From the NCBI RefSeq assembly GCF_030345695.1, contig NZ_JAUASV010000024.1, forward strand, positions 1-49,878: DNA of 49,878 nucleotides, given 5' to 3'. This stretch comes from Galbitalea sp. SE-J8. Its GTDB lineage: Bacteria; Actinomycetota; Actinomycetes; Actinomycetales; Microbacteriaceae. Below, piece after piece: positions 28,978-41,916 of the stretch. Each line of letters starts with the position of its first letter. Positions within the stretch are counted from its first letter, which is position 1. The notes below the pieces were generated by a model. That model ran no database searches. It had not been told where the DNA came from and saw only the letters and a program-made list of their open reading frames with translations. Made by a program: the position numbers and the translations under genes.

Positions 28978-30030
28978 GTGACCGTCCCCGCAAGCATCCC
29001 GAGCCCTCCCGAGGCGTTCCAGACCTTCACGATCCCGCTCGGTTCCTGGCTGCACTTCCTCGGCGTGCCCGAGAGCTACGGCCTGACGATCCACGCCTAT
29101 GCGCTGTGCATCCTGGTCGGCATCGTGCTCGCGGTCGTGGTCACCTCCCGCCGGCTCACGAAGCGCGGCGCTGAGCCCGGCGTCGTGCTCGACATCGCGC
29201 TGTGGACCGTGCCGCTCGGCATCATCGGCGCGCGCCTGTTCCACGTCGTCACGCACCCGGGCGACTACTTCGGCACGACCGAGAAGCTCGTCTCGATCCT
29301 CTACATCTGGGAGGGAGGGCTCGCGATCTTCGGCGCCCTCATCGGCGGCGCGATCGGCGTGCTCATCGGCTGCCGCATCACGGGCATCCGGTTCTGGGCC
29401 TTCGCCGACGCGATGGCCCCCGGCCTCATCCTCGCCCAGGCCTTCGGCCGCCTCGGCAACTGGTTCAACCACGAGCTCTTCGGCTGGCCGACCAGCGCGC
29501 CGTGGGGCCTGCAGATCGAGTCGTCGAACCCCGCCTTCCCCGTGGGACTGCCAGCGGACACGCTGTTCCAGCCGACTTTCCTGTACGAGATCATCTGGAA
29601 CACGCTCGGCTTCCTGGTGATCCTGTTCTTCGCGCGCCGGCTCCAGTGGGGCAAGCAGCTCGCGGTGTACCTGATATGGTACGGCGCCGGTCGCATGGTC
29701 TGGGAGACGATCCGCGTGGATCCGAGCCTGTATTTCCTCGGAATCCGCACCAACGTCTGGGCGGCGCTCGTCGCCGTCGTGCTCGGAATCGTGATCCTCG
29801 TCGTGCAGTCCCGGCGGCATCCGGGAGCCGAGCCGAGCGTGTACCGGCCCGGTCGCGAGTGGGCGGGCCCGACGGGCTCTGCGGTAGACTCGGCAGAGAC
29901 CTACTCGGACACCGACGACGACGGCGATGACGCCACGGCGACACCCGAGAACCCGACCGCCACAAGCGGAGCTGACAAGCGCGGTGCCGAAAGCACCGAG
30001 GTCACCGCGTCCACACCTGCCGGACCATAA
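28978..30030 (+). CDS. lgt: Prolipoprotein diacylglyceryl transferase
   Basis: Integral membrane enzyme that adds diacylglycerol to the lipobox cysteine of prelipoproteins. Seven transmembrane segments are expected; the signatures [26 protein letters not shown] and the hallmark [13 protein letters not shown] (about residues 158-170) are present. After the last helix (about 280) there is an acidic, disordered cytoplasmic tail of about 60 residues rich in D, T, E and P, as in other high-GC actinobacteria. GTG at 28978 follows AAAGG. A lipoprotein substrate is encoded at 42857. Confidence 0.95.
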   Translation: MTVPASIPSPPEAFQTFTIPLGSWLHFLGVPESYGLTIHAYALCILVGIVLAVVVTSRRLTKRGAEPGVVLDIALWTVPLGIIGARLFHVVTHPGDYFGTTEKLVSILYIWEGGLAIFGALIGGAIGVLIGCRITGIRFWAFADAMAPGLILAQAFGRLGNWFNHELFGWPTSAPWGLQIESSNPAFPVGLPADTLFQPTFLYEIIWNTLGFLVILFFARRLQWGKQLAVYLIWYGAGRMVWETIRVDPSLYFLGIRTNVWAALVAVVLGIVILVVQSRRHPGAEPSVYRPGREWAGPTGSAVDSAETYSDTDDDGDDATATPENPTATSGADKRGAESTEVTASTPAGP

Positions 30031-30092
30031 CCCCTCAGCTGGGCCACCGACGTCCCCGCCCACGCGCCATTCCCACGAGTGAGGACGGATCG

Positions 30093-34690
<4,598 letters not shown>

Positions 34691-34694
<4 letters not shown>

Positions 34695-34780
34695 CGCTGC
34701 ACCGCATCCGTCCCCTGACCCCGACGACCGCGTCCCTGCCGGATGCGTTCCCGAACGAATCGGAGGTGCCCCGTGGCTGA
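34691..34780 (+). CDS. 29-codon bridging ORF between gltB and gltD
   Basis: An ATG overlapping the gltB stop (ATGA) opens a 29-codon frame that ends at a TGA just inside gltD (34778-34780), covering the gltD ribosome binding site CGGAGG and start codon. It has no recognisable family. Its 4-bp overlap at the front and its overlap with gltD at the end fit a role in carrying ribosomes from gltB to gltD (translational coupling), which would help keep the two subunits in balance. It could also be a chance reading frame. Confidence 0.4.
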
Positions 34781-36230
34781 CCCGAAGGGCTTCCTCAAGA
34801 CGCGCGAGCGCGAGCTGCCCGCGCGTCGTCCCGTCGCGCTGCGCCTGATGGACTGGCGCGAGGTGTACGAACCCGGCGACCAGAACGTCACGCGCACCCA
34901 GGCGGGCCGCTGCATGGACTGCGGCGTGCCGTTCTGCCACCAGGGCTGCCCGCTCGGCAACCTCATCCCGGAGTGGAACGACCTGACCTGGCGCGGCGAG
35001 GGACGCGACGCGATCGAGCGCCTGCACGCGACGAACAACTTCCCGGAGTTCACGGGCACGCTGTGCCCGGCGCCGTGCGAGTCGTCGTGCGTGCTCGGCA
35101 TCAACCAGCCCGCCGTCACGATCAAGAACATCGAGATCTCGATCATCGACCAGGCCTTCCAGCACGGCTGGGTCACGCCGCACCCGCCGGAGCGCCTGAC
35201 CGGCAAGACCGTCGCCGTCGTCGGCTCGGGCCCGGCCGGCCTCGCGGCCGCCCAGCAGCTCACCCGCGCCGGGCACACGGTCGCCGTGTACGAGCGCGAG
35301 GACCGCATCGGCGGGCTGCTGCGCTACGGCATCCCCGATTTCAAGATGGAGAAGAAGCGTCTCGAGCAGCGCCTCGCGCAGATGCAGGCCGAGGGCACCC
35401 GTTTCCGGGCGGGCGTCGCGATCGGCCGGGACATCTCCTGGAGCGACCTCAGGGCGCGCTACGACGCCGTCGTGGTCGCGACCGGGGCGACCGTGCCGCG
35501 CGACCTCCCCATCCCGGGCCGCGACCTGCTCGGCGTGCAGTTCGCGATGGACTACCTCGTGCAGCAGAACAAGGTCGGCGCGGGCGACCAGGTCGCCGAC
35601 CAGATCACGGCGGAGGGCAAGCACGTCGTCGTCATCGGCGGCGGCGACACCGGCGCGGACTGCATCGGCACGGCGCACCGCCAGGGCGCGCTGAGCGTCA
35701 CGAACCTCGCGATCGGCAAGCAGCCGCCCAGCGAGCGGCCCGAGCACCAGCCGTGGCCGACCACGCCCAACCTGTTCGAGATCACGAGCGCGCACGAGGA
35801 GGGCGGGGAGCGCGTGTTCCTCGCCTCGACGGTCGAGTTCCTCGCGAACGAGGCCGGGGAGGTGCGCGCGCTGCGCGTCGCCGAGACCGAGTACGTCGAC
35901 GGCCGCCGCGTGCCGAAGGCGGGCACGGAGCGGGAGATCCCCGCCGACCTCGTGCTCATCGCGATGGGCTTCACGGGCGCCGAGCGCGACGCGCTCGAGG
36001 ACCAGCTGCGGATGCCGTTCGACGACCGCGGCAACGTCGCGCGCGACGCGGACTACGCCACGAGCGAGGCCGGCGTCTTCGTCGCGGGCGACGCCGGGCG
36101 CGGCCAGTCGCTCATCGTCTGGGCGATCGCCGAGGGCCGCGCCGCGGCCGCCGCGGTCGATCGCTACCTCGAGGGGACGACCGTGCTGCCGGCGCCCGTG
36201 CGCGCCACGGATCGGGCGCTCACCGCCTGA
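34773..36230 (+). CDS. gltD: Glutamate synthase small subunit
   Basis: Passes electrons from NADPH through FAD and iron-sulfur clusters to GltB. The N-terminal 4Fe-4S region has cysteines 47, 50, 55 and 59 and a second set at 98, 102 and 106. FAD-binding VGSGPAGLAAA is at about 150-160 and NADPH-binding VIGGGDTGADC at about 288-298. Length 485. GTG at 34773 with CGGAGG is the best start; an ATG at 34743 in the same frame has no ribosome binding site. Confidence 0.95.
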   Translation: MADPKGFLKTRERELPARRPVALRLMDWREVYEPGDQNVTRTQAGRCMDCGVPFCHQGCPLGNLIPEWNDLTWRGEGRDAIERLHATNNFPEFTGTLCPAPCESSCVLGINQPAVTIKNIEISIIDQAFQHGWVTPHPPERLTGKTVAVVGSGPAGLAAAQQLTRAGHTVAVYEREDRIGGLLRYGIPDFKMEKKRLEQRLAQMQAEGTRFRAGVAIGRDISWSDLRARYDAVVVATGATVPRDLPIPGRDLLGVQFAMDYLVQQNKVGAGDQVADQITAEGKHVVVIGGGDTGADCIGTAHRQGALSVTNLAIGKQPPSERPEHQPWPTTPNLFEITSAHEEGGERVFLASTVEFLANEAGEVRALRVAETEYVDGRRVPKAGTEREIPADLVLIAMGFTGAERDALEDQLRMPFDDRGNVARDADYATSEAGVFVAGDAGRGQSLIVWAIAEGRAAAAAVDRYLEGTTVLPAPVRATDRALTA

Positions 36231-36239
36231 TCGGCTCGA

Positions 36240-36245
36240 TAGGCT
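36240..36245 (+). promoter_or_regulatory. Candidate -10 of pyk
   Basis: TAGGCT lies just after the gltD stop and predicts a transcript start near 36252, giving pyk its own promoter and a leader of about 44 bases. Confidence 0.4.
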
Positions 36246-36295
36246 CGACCGGAGACGTCTTCCTCCACCACCACAGTCTCTTGCGGAAGGAATCC

Positions 36296-37753
36296 ATGAG
36301 ACGCGCCAAGATCGTCGCCACCCTCGGGCCGGCGACGTCGAGCTACGACAGAATCAAGGCCATCATCGAGGCGGGCGTCGATGTCGCCCGCATGAACCTG
36401 AGCCACGGCAGCTACGACGTGCACGAGGGGGTCTACGCCAACGTGCGGCGGGCCGCCGCGGACGCGGGCAAGCCCGTCGCGGTGCTCGTCGACCTGCAGG
36501 GCCCGAAGATCCGCCTCGGCAAGTTCGAGGGCGGACCGTACGACCTCGAGGTCGGCGACCTGTTCACGATCACGATCGAGGACATCGTCGGCACCAAGGA
36601 GCGCGTCGGGACGACCTTCACGGGTCTCCCGCAGGACGTCAAGCCCGGCGACTACCTGCTCATCGATGACGGCAAGGTCAAGGTCGAGGTCGTCTCGACC
36701 GACGGCACGGATGTCGTCACACGCGTCCTCGTCGCGGGTCCCGTGTCGAACAACAAGGGCATCAACCTGCCCGGCGTCGCCGTCAACGTGCCGGCCCTGA
36801 GCGAGAAGGACGAGGCGGATCTGCGCTGGGGCCTGAAGCTCGGCGCGGACTACATCGCGCTCTCGTTCGTGCGCAGCGCCGCCGACGTGGACCGCGTGCA
36901 CGAGATCATGGCGGAGGAGGGTCGCAAGATCCCCGTGATCGCCAAGATCGAGAAGCCGCAGGCGGTCGATGCGCTCGAGGAGATCATCGACGCGTTCGAC
37001 GGCATCATGGTCGCCCGCGGCGACCTCGGCGTCGAGCTGCCGCTCGAGGCGGTGCCGATCGTGCAGAAGCGCGCGGTCGAGCTCGCCCGCCGCATGGCGA
37101 AGCCCGTCATCGTGGCGACGCAGATGCTCGAGTCGATGATCGGCAGCCCGGTGCCGACGCGTGCCGAGACCTCCGACGTCGCCAACGCGGTGCTCGACGG
37201 CGCCGACGCGGTCATGCTGTCGGGCGAGACGAGCGTGGGGGAGTACCCCGTCGTGACCGTCGCCACCATGGCCCGCATCGTCGCCTCGACCGAGGAGCAC
37301 GGCCTCGAGCGCATCCCGCCGCTCGGCACGAAGCCGCGCACGCAGGGCGGCGCGATCACGCTCGCCGCGGCCGAGGTCGCCGATTTCGTCGGCGCGAAGT
37401 ACGTGTGCGTGTTCACCGAGTCGGGCGACTCGGCCCGCCGCATGTCGCGCCTGCGCTTCCCGATCCCGATGAAGGCGTTCACGCCCGACCCGGCGATCCA
37501 GCGTCGCATGAGCCTCACGTGGGGCATCGAGGCCTTCCTCGTCGACCGCGTGACGCACACCGACGCGATGTACCACCAGGTCGACGAGATCCTGCTCGGT
37601 GCCGGTCGCGCCGAGGTGGGTGACAAGGTCGTCGTGATCTCCGGGTCCCCTCCCGGCATCCCCGGCTCGACGAACGACCTGCGCGTGCACGTGATCGGCG
37701 CCGCGGTCAACAAGGCCGTGCCGGTGTGGGAGTCGGGCGAGCACGCCGACTGA
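36296..37753 (+). CDS. pyk: Pyruvate kinase
   Basis: Converts phosphoenolpyruvate and ADP to pyruvate and ATP. The 485-residue protein has KIVATLGPA at the N terminus, ARMNLSHGS, the catalytic lysine region IAKIEKPQA, the magnesium-binding MVARGDLGVE and the ATQMLESM block, ending in the C-terminal allosteric domain. GGAAGG at 36284-36290 is the ribosome binding site. It is followed by a long perfect hairpin. Confidence 0.97.
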   Translation: MRRAKIVATLGPATSSYDRIKAIIEAGVDVARMNLSHGSYDVHEGVYANVRRAAADAGKPVAVLVDLQGPKIRLGKFEGGPYDLEVGDLFTITIEDIVGTKERVGTTFTGLPQDVKPGDYLLIDDGKVKVEVVSTDGTDVVTRVLVAGPVSNNKGINLPGVAVNVPALSEKDEADLRWGLKLGADYIALSFVRSAADVDRVHEIMAEEGRKIPVIAKIEKPQAVDALEEIIDAFDGIMVARGDLGVELPLEAVPIVQKRAVELARRMAKPVIVATQMLESMIGSPVPTRAETSDVANAVLDGADAVMLSGETSVGEYPVVTVATMARIVASTEEHGLERIPPLGTKPRTQGGAITLAAAEVADFVGAKYVCVFTESGDSARRMSRLRFPIPMKAFTPDPAIQRRMSLTWGIEAFLVDRVTHTDAMYHQVDEILLGAGRAEVGDKVVVISGSPPGIPGSTNDLRVHVIGAAVNKAVPVWESGEHAD

Positions 37754-37766
37754 CGCCCCGGTCGCT

Positions 37767-37808
37767 CGACGACGGCGCCGGACCCTCGCGGTTCCGGCGC
37801 CGTCGTCG
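37767..37808. terminator. Bidirectional hairpin terminator between pyk and the DUF6069-like gene
   Basis: CGACGACGGCGCCGGA (37767-37782) and its exact complement (37793-37808) form a 16-bp stem with a 10-base loop. The convergent gene on the minus strand ends at 37825, so the hairpin can serve both transcripts. Confidence 0.85.
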
Positions 37809-37824
37809 TGCGGTCGGCAGCGGC

Positions 37825-38247
37825 CTAACGCGTCGGCAGGATGCGGGAGTACACCGGCACCGCGACCGCCGCCACGATGACGTGCATGAGCATGAGCGCG
37901 ACGCCGCCGACGGCCGTGGTGCCGGGGATGAACCCGGTGGCGATGAGCACGATGTCGGGCACGAGGCTCGCGAGCACGACGGCCGGCACGAGTGCGCGCA
38001 ACACCGTGCGCGATCGCGCGCTGCGGCGCACCACGAGTCGCCATCCGACGAAGCCGACGACGACCCCGACGGCCACGAACGGCAGGTACACGGCGGGCGT
38101 GAGCGGGGCGAACGCGGTGGCGCCGGCGGCGACCGCCGCGAGCGCGTCGATGCTGCAGGCGATGCCGGCCACGACGAACGCGGCGCCGAGCAGTGCGAGG
38201 GTGCGCGCCCGGCCGGGCGCGTGAACGGATGCGGTGGTGGTGGCCAT
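37825..38247 (-). CDS. DUF6069-like four-helix membrane protein
   Basis: A 140-residue protein with four transmembrane helices (about residues 17-38, 51-69, 84-104 and 113-131) and a short basic loop (RRSARSR) in the middle. The ending (GTTAVGGVALMLMHVIVA then PVYSRILPTR) fits the actinobacterial DUF6069 family as I remember it. ATG at 38247 has GAGGAA as ribosome binding site. Function is unknown. A palindrome sits just upstream and marR is the next gene upstream on the same strand. Confidence 0.75.
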   Translation of the reverse strand: MATTTASVHAPGRARTLALLGAAFVVAGIACSIDALAAVAAGATAFAPLTPAVYLPFVAVGVVVGFVGWRLVVRRSARSRTVLRALVPAVVLASLVPDIVLIATGFIPGTTAVGGVALMLMHVIVAAVAVPVYSRILPTR

Positions 38248-38268
38248 GGCGGTTCCTCTCGTCGATCA

Positions 38269-38283
38269 GTACGGCTTTCGTAC
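38269..38283. promoter_or_regulatory. Palindrome upstream of the DUF6069-like gene
   Basis: GTACG-GCTTT-CGTAC is a perfect 5-bp inverted repeat, 22 bases before the ATG on the minus strand, in the promoter region. It could be an operator for the neighbouring MarR protein or another regulator. Confidence 0.35.
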
Positions 38284-38337
38284 CATTGCGACGGTAGGCG
38301 TGCCGTGGTCGATCCGCCAGACCCCGGGCCGGGATTC

Positions 38338-38372
38338 ATCCCGGGGGAGTAGCGGCCCTCATCCCCCGGGAT
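38338..38372 (-). terminator. Hairpin at the end of marR
   Basis: ATCCCGGGGGA (38338-38348) and its exact complement (38362-38372) form an 11-bp stem over a 13-base loop that covers the marR stop codon. The same left arm can instead pair with CCGGGAT at 38329-38335 (CCGGGAT-TC-ATCCCGG), so two exclusive structures are possible. Confidence 0.6.
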
Positions 38373-38793
38373 CGCGGTCGGCCCGGGCCGCGATCGAGCT
38401 GAGCGCGGCCGCGAGCCGGTCGCGCTCGGCGGGCGGGAGGCCGACGACGAGGTCGCCCACCCAGGCGCGCAGCTCGCGCTGGATCACCGCGGCGATCTCG
38501 GCACCGCGCGCCGTCGGCGTGACGAGCAGGTGGCGCCGATCGGCCGGATCGGGCCCGCGGTCGACGAGGCCCGAGCGCACCATCCGGGCGACGACGCCCG
38601 TCATCGTCGACTTCCGCGCCCGCAGCACCGAGCCCAGGCCGAGCATGTTCGTGGGGCGCACCGCGAGCACGAACAGCAGCCGGGCCTCGGCGAGCGTGAC
38701 ACCCTCCCGCTCCGCGATCCGCGCGTACTCGTCGCTCACCAGGGTCGACACGCGCAACAGAGCGGGACCGAACGCCAGCGCGTCATCCGTCAC
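38359..38793 (-). CDS. MarR-family transcriptional regulator
   Basis: A 144-residue winged helix-turn-helix regulator. The DNA-binding part (about residues 35-100) has GVTLAEARLLFVLA, the recognition region STMTGVVARMVRSGLVDR and the wing DPADRRHLLVTPT with the MarR hallmark D-x-R-R. GTG at 38793 is preferred, since TACAGT lies six bases before it and TTGGCC 16 bp farther, a good leaderless promoter; a longer frame from 38874 would run through that promoter. The upstream gap has palindromes that may be its operators. Confidence 0.85.
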   Translation of the reverse strand: MTDDALAFGPALLRVSTLVSDEYARIAEREGVTLAEARLLFVLAVRPTNMLGLGSVLRARKSTMTGVVARMVRSGLVDRGPDPADRRHLLVTPTARGAEIAAVIQRELRAWVGDLVVGLPPAERDRLAAALSSIAARADRDPGG

Positions 38794-38799
38794 CCTCGC

Positions 38800-38828
38800 A
38801 CTGTAGCCGCTTGTGGCTTCCGGCCAAC
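38800..38828 (-). promoter_or_regulatory. Leaderless promoter of marR
   Basis: On the minus strand TTGGCC and TACAGT are spaced 16 bp, and TACAGT is six bases from the GTG. This is the clearest -35/-10 pair in the window. Confidence 0.55.
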
Positions 38829-38854
38829 GCGCGCGGATTTCCCTGGGCCGACGG

Positions 38855-38903
38855 GGGAATTTCCCACAGCTCATTCGTTCTATCCCCCGTCCGGGGGTAA
38901 AGT
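38855..38903. promoter_or_regulatory. Palindrome-rich control region between marR and the small repeat protein
   Basis: GGGAATTTCCC (38855-38865) is a perfect palindrome, and CCCCCG-TC-CGGGGG (38884-38897) is another, placed directly before TAAAGT (38898-38903), a candidate -10 for the rightward gene. Either could be a repressor site acting on both divergent genes. Confidence 0.45.
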
Positions 38904-38974
38904 CGGATCACGGCGCCGCTCCATCGGAATCGGGTCGTGATCGCGACACAGACCACACGGATGAGGGGAACATC

Positions 38975-39331
38975 ATGGTGATCCTGGACAGCACTATTCA
39001 GGCGGAGACGGGCTCAGAGACGAGCACGACGCCCGGCACGGCCACGAGCAGCACAGCCACGAGCAGCACGGCCACGAGCAGCACGGCCACGAGCAGCACG
39101 GCCACGGGCACGGGGGCGGCCGTGGACAGCACCTCGATCACGCTGCAGTGGGAGCCCGTCGAGGGCGTCGAGCCGGCCGCATGGGTGGGCCGCGTCCGCG
39201 GCTCGTTCGTCGGGATGATCGAGGCGCGCTGGCAGGAGGGCTTCACCGCCACGACGCGTCTCGGCCGCAAGCTCGGCACGTTCGGCACGCTCGAGGACGC
39301 CGAGAGCGCCTTCATCGTCCGCCGCCACTGA
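38975..39331 (+). CDS. Small protein with ATSST tandem repeats
   Basis: A 118-residue protein of two parts. Residues 1-50 are Ser/Thr/Ala-rich and contain about four ATSST repeats encoded by a 15-bp DNA tandem repeat. Residues 53-118 form a compact domain with SITLQWEPVEG, AAWVGRVRGSFVGMIEARWQEGF and a C-terminal FGTLEDAESAFIVRRH that I do not recognise as a named family. It has no signal peptide. The ATG at 38975 has GAGGGG six bases upstream. The divergent MarR gene may control it. Confidence 0.75.
   Translation: MVILDSTIQAETGSETSTTPGTATSSTATSSTATSSTATSSTATGTGAAVDSTSITLQWEPVEGVEPAAWVGRVRGSFVGMIEARWQEGFTATTRLGRKLGTFGTLEDAESAFIVRRH
39038..39097 (+). repeat. In-frame 15-bp tandem repeat (VNTR) in the small protein gene
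   Basis: Four units of ACGGCCACGAGCAGC, one carrying a single change (second unit, ACAGCC), plus a partial fifth. The unit is five codons (T-A-T-S-S), so slippage changes linker length without a frameshift. Confidence 0.9.
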
Positions 39332-39600
39332 CGCCCGAGCACTGACGCCCGAGCACGGACGCACACGAGCCCGAGCACTGACAGGCACTGCGCGCCAGCC
39401 CTGTGCACGAGCACGGACGTACAGGCCCAGCGCGCGAGCACTGGCGCACAGGCACTGCGCACGCACGCACACGAGCCCGAGGGCGTCGCACCGCCGGTGC
39501 GGCGCGCTCCGTCGCGCGGCGCCGCGAGATCACGGCCGCGTCGCCGAATCGGTCCGCGTCGTCGAATCGGGCCGCGTGGGCCGCCGTGTCGCGCGTCGGC
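39332..39600. repeat. Degenerate repeats without genes, before tRNA-Leu
   Basis: The gap carries many imperfect copies of CGAGCACTGACG-like sequence, two exact copies of ACGCACACGAGCCCGAG (near 39359 and 39468), two of GGCACTGCGC, and a pair of 18-bp units around CGAATCGG near 39540-39575. GCACCG-C-CGGTGC (39488-39500) could terminate the tRNA transcript from the right. No frame here looks like a protein. Confidence 0.55.
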
Positions 39601-39643
39601 CCGGCGCGCACGCGCTGCGGCGGTCGTGCCGGAGGTGGTGTCG

Positions 39644-39726
39644 TGCCGGATGTGGGACTCGAACCCACACGCCCTCGCGGGCAACCGATTTTGAGTCGGT
39701 CGCGTCTGCCATTCCGCCAATCCGGC
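39644..39726 (-). tRNA. tRNA-Leu (anticodon CAA)
   Basis: The minus strand gives a class II tRNA. The acceptor GCCGGAT pairs with ATCCGGC. The anticodon stem ACCGA/TCGGT encloses the loop CTCAAAA, so the anticodon is CAA, reading the leucine codon UUG. A long variable arm TGCCCGCGAGGGCG and the T arm GTGGGTTCGAGTCCCAC follow. A is the discriminator base; no encoded CCA follows. The UUG codon is rare in such a high-GC genome. Confidence 0.95.
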
Positions 39727-39772
39727 CGACGCCCTCCGCACGGGGCGGGGCACGGCGCGACCGACGATACCG

Positions 39773-39778
39773 TAGGCT
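39773..39778 (+). promoter_or_regulatory. Candidate leaderless promoter of the ANTAR regulator
   Basis: TAGGCT lies six bases before the GTG at 39785, with no Shine-Dalgarno between them. Confidence 0.5.
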
Positions 39779-39784
39779 CTCTCC

Positions 39785-40387
39785 GTGACAGACCAGCAAG
39801 CATCGTCCGCTCCCCGTCGCGTCGTCGTGGCGGAAGACGAGTCGCTCATCCGTATGGACATCGTCGAGATCCTCAAGGACAACGGCTTCGACGTCGTGGG
39901 AGAGGCCGGTGACGGCGAGACGGCTGTCGCGCTCGCGACCGAGCTGCGCCCCGACCTCGTGGTCATGGACGTCAAGATGCCGCAGCTCGACGGCATCTCG
40001 GCGGCGGAGCGCCTGACCAAGGACCACATCGCCCCGGTCGTGCTCCTCACCGCGTTCAGCCAGAAGGAGCTCGTCGAGCGCGCGAGCGAGGCGGGCGCGC
40101 TCGCCTACGTCGTGAAGCCGTTCACGCCGAACGACCTGTTGCCCGCGATCGAGATCGCGCTGAGCCGCTACACCCAGATCCTCACCCTCGAGGCCGAGGT
40201 CGCCGACCTCGTCGAGCGGTTCGAGACGCGCAAGCTCGTCGACCGCGCGAAGGGCCTGCTCAACGAGAAGATGGGCCTGTCGGAGCCCGAGGCGTTCCGC
40301 TGGATCCAGAAGGCCTCCATGGACCGCCGCCTGACCATGCACGACGTCGCCCAGGCGATCATCGAGCAGCTCGCGCCGAAGAAGTAG
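39785..40387 (+). CDS. pdtaR: ANTAR-domain response regulator (PdtaR-like)
   Basis: Two-component response regulator that controls transcripts by binding paired hairpins that include terminators. The receiver (about residues 10-125) has the acidic pair Glu17-Asp18, phosphorylated Asp62 in VVMDVKM, Thr in LLTAF and Lys in VVKPF. A coiled linker leads to the ANTAR RNA-binding domain at about 137-198 ([30 protein letters not shown]). It closely follows mycobacterial PdtaR in layout and length (200 residues). Its kinase PdtaS is not nearby. Confidence 0.9.
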   Translation: MTDQQASSAPRRVVVAEDESLIRMDIVEILKDNGFDVVGEAGDGETAVALATELRPDLVVMDVKMPQLDGISAAERLTKDHIAPVVLLTAFSQKELVERASEAGALAYVVKPFTPNDLLPAIEIALSRYTQILTLEAEVADLVERFETRKLVDRAKGLLNEKMGLSEPEAFRWIQKASMDRRLTMHDVAQAIIEQLAPKK

Positions 40388-40391
40388 CCCC

Positions 40392-41186
40392 GTGCAGCCC
40401 CGGTCGCCGAGCGATCCGGGGCAGGCCGCGGTCCCGCCCGGCGCGGTCGTCGTGACCGGCGGCGCGCGCGGCATCGGCGCGGCCATCGCGGACCGCCTCG
40501 CCGCCGACGGATGGCGCGTGGTCGTCATCGACCGGGAGGAGTCGTCGCGGCATCCGACGGTCGTGGGCGACGCGGGGGATCCCGCCGTCACGGCCGGCGC
40601 GATCGCCGCTGCGCCCGTGCCGCTGCGCGGCTGGGTGAACAATGCGGCGGTGTTCGAGGACGCCGATCTGCATGACGATGCGGGGCGCGTGCGACAGCTC
40701 GTGGACCGCAACCTCGCTCCCGCCCTCGTCGGAACGACGACGGCCCTCCGCGCGTTCCTCGCTCACGGGACCACGGGCGCGATCGTCAACGTGTCGTCGC
40801 ACCAGGCGTCGCGCCCGGTGGCCGGTGCCGCACCCTACTCGATCGCCAAGGCGGCGATCGAGGGGCTCACGCGGGCGACGGCGGTCGACTACGGACGCCT
40901 CGGCATCCGGGCGAACGCCGTCGCGCTCGGCTCGATCCGCACGGAACGCCTCGACGCATCCCTCGAGCCGGCCCTGGCCGGGGTGCACGCGCTCGGACGC
41001 GTCGGTGAGCCGGTCGAGGTGGCCGACGTGGTCGCGTTCCTGCTCTCCGAGCGCGCGTCCTTCATCAGCGGCGCGATCATCCCCGTCGATGGCGGGCGCT
41101 CGGCGCGCGGCCCCGATGCCGAGGCGCGCACCGTCGGGCCGGAGCCGAACCCGACGCGAGGCGGTGCCCCCGGCCTCAGTGCATGA
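40392..41186 (+). CDS. Short-chain dehydrogenase/reductase (SDR)
   Basis: NAD(P)-dependent oxidoreductase of 264 residues. The cofactor loop TGGARGIG is at 22-29, NNAA at about 77-80, the catalytic Ser in VNVSSHQAS and the Tyr/Lys in YSIAK (about 151-155). A short Asp after the second strand (VVVIDREE) suggests NAD preference. The C-terminal tail after VDGGRSARG is about 20 residues longer than usual. GTG at 40392 is 4 bp after pdtaR. It is convergent with the next SDR, overlapping by 11 bp. The substrate is unknown. Confidence 0.85.
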   Translation: MQPRSPSDPGQAAVPPGAVVVTGGARGIGAAIADRLAADGWRVVVIDREESSRHPTVVGDAGDPAVTAGAIAAAPVPLRGWVNNAAVFEDADLHDDAGRVRQLVDRNLAPALVGTTTALRAFLAHGTTGAIVNVSSHQASRPVAGAAPYSIAKAAIEGLTRATAVDYGRLGIRANAVALGSIRTERLDASLEPALAGVHALGRVGEPVEVADVVAFLLSERASFISGAIIPVDGGRSARGPDAEARTVGPEPNPTRGGAPGLSA

Positions 41187-41916
41187 TCATGCCGCCGGTG
41201 ACGTTGATCGCCTGCCCGGTGAGATAGTCGCCGTCGGATGACGCGAGGAAGGCCGCCACTCCGGCGACGTCCTCGGGCACTCCGAGCCGTCCGAGCGGCG
41301 AGTAGCTCGACCACTCGGCCACGTCCTCGGCTGTGCGGGTCGCGGCGCCCATCTCGGTGAGCACGTAGCCCGGGCACAGGGCGTTCGCCGTGATCCCGTG
41401 CGCGCCGAGCTCGATGGCCGTCACCCGGGTGAGCGCGATGACGGCGGCCTTCGACGCGGCGTAGTGGCCCTGGCCTTCGCCCCCCGCCTTGCCGGCCATG
41501 CTCGCGAGGTTGACGATCTTGCCCCCGCGGCCCGCCTCGATCATCGCCCGGGCGACCTCCTGCGTGGTCACGAGCATCGGCCGGAGGTTGATCGCGAACG
41601 TCTCGTCCCACTCCTCGAGCGACATGGACAGCAGCGGGGAGAAGCGCAGGATGCCGGCGTTGTTGACCAGGATGTCGACCCCGCCGAGCGCCCCGATCGC
41701 CGCCGTCAGCGTCGCGCGGGTCTGCGCGGCGTCACGCACGTCCGCGCGGAAGAACCGCGCGCCGACCGCCTCGGCCGTCTCCCGCCCCTCGGATTCGAGC
41801 AGGTCGAGGATCGCCACCTGGGCGCCGTCCGCGACGAACCGCTCCACGATCGATCGGCCTATCCCGCGGGCGCCCCCGGTGACTATCGCCCGCCGCCCCT
41901 CGAGCCGGCGGCTCAC
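41176..41916 (-). CDS. SDR-family oxidoreductase
   Basis: A 246-residue classical SDR with TGGARGIG (13-20), NNAG (about 87-90), Ser in VNLASMAG and YAASK, and the C-terminal VTGGMIMH. An aspartate after beta 2 (AILDLLE) suggests NAD use. The GTG start overlaps the stop of the upstream PNPOx-like gene by 4 bp, so the two are co-translated. Several SDRs act on sugars, steroids or vitamin B6 compounds, and I cannot assign the substrate from sequence. Confidence 0.87.
   Translation of the reverse strand: MSRRLEGRRAIVTGGARGIGRSIVERFVADGAQVAILDLLESEGRETAEAVGARFFRADVRDAAQTRATLTAAIGALGGVDILVNNAGILRFSPLLSMSLEEWDETFAINLRPMLVTTQEVARAMIEAGRGGKIVNLASMAGKAGGEGQGHYAASKAAVIALTRVTAIELGAHGITANALCPGYVLTEMGAATRTAEDVAEWSSYSPLGRLGVPEDVAGVAAFLASSDGDYLTGQAINVTGGMIMH

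Noticed and set aside
38794-38874. Longer MarR protein starting at 38874
   Set aside because: The extra 27 residues overlap a clear promoter (TTGGCC-16-TACAGT) and are not typical of the family.
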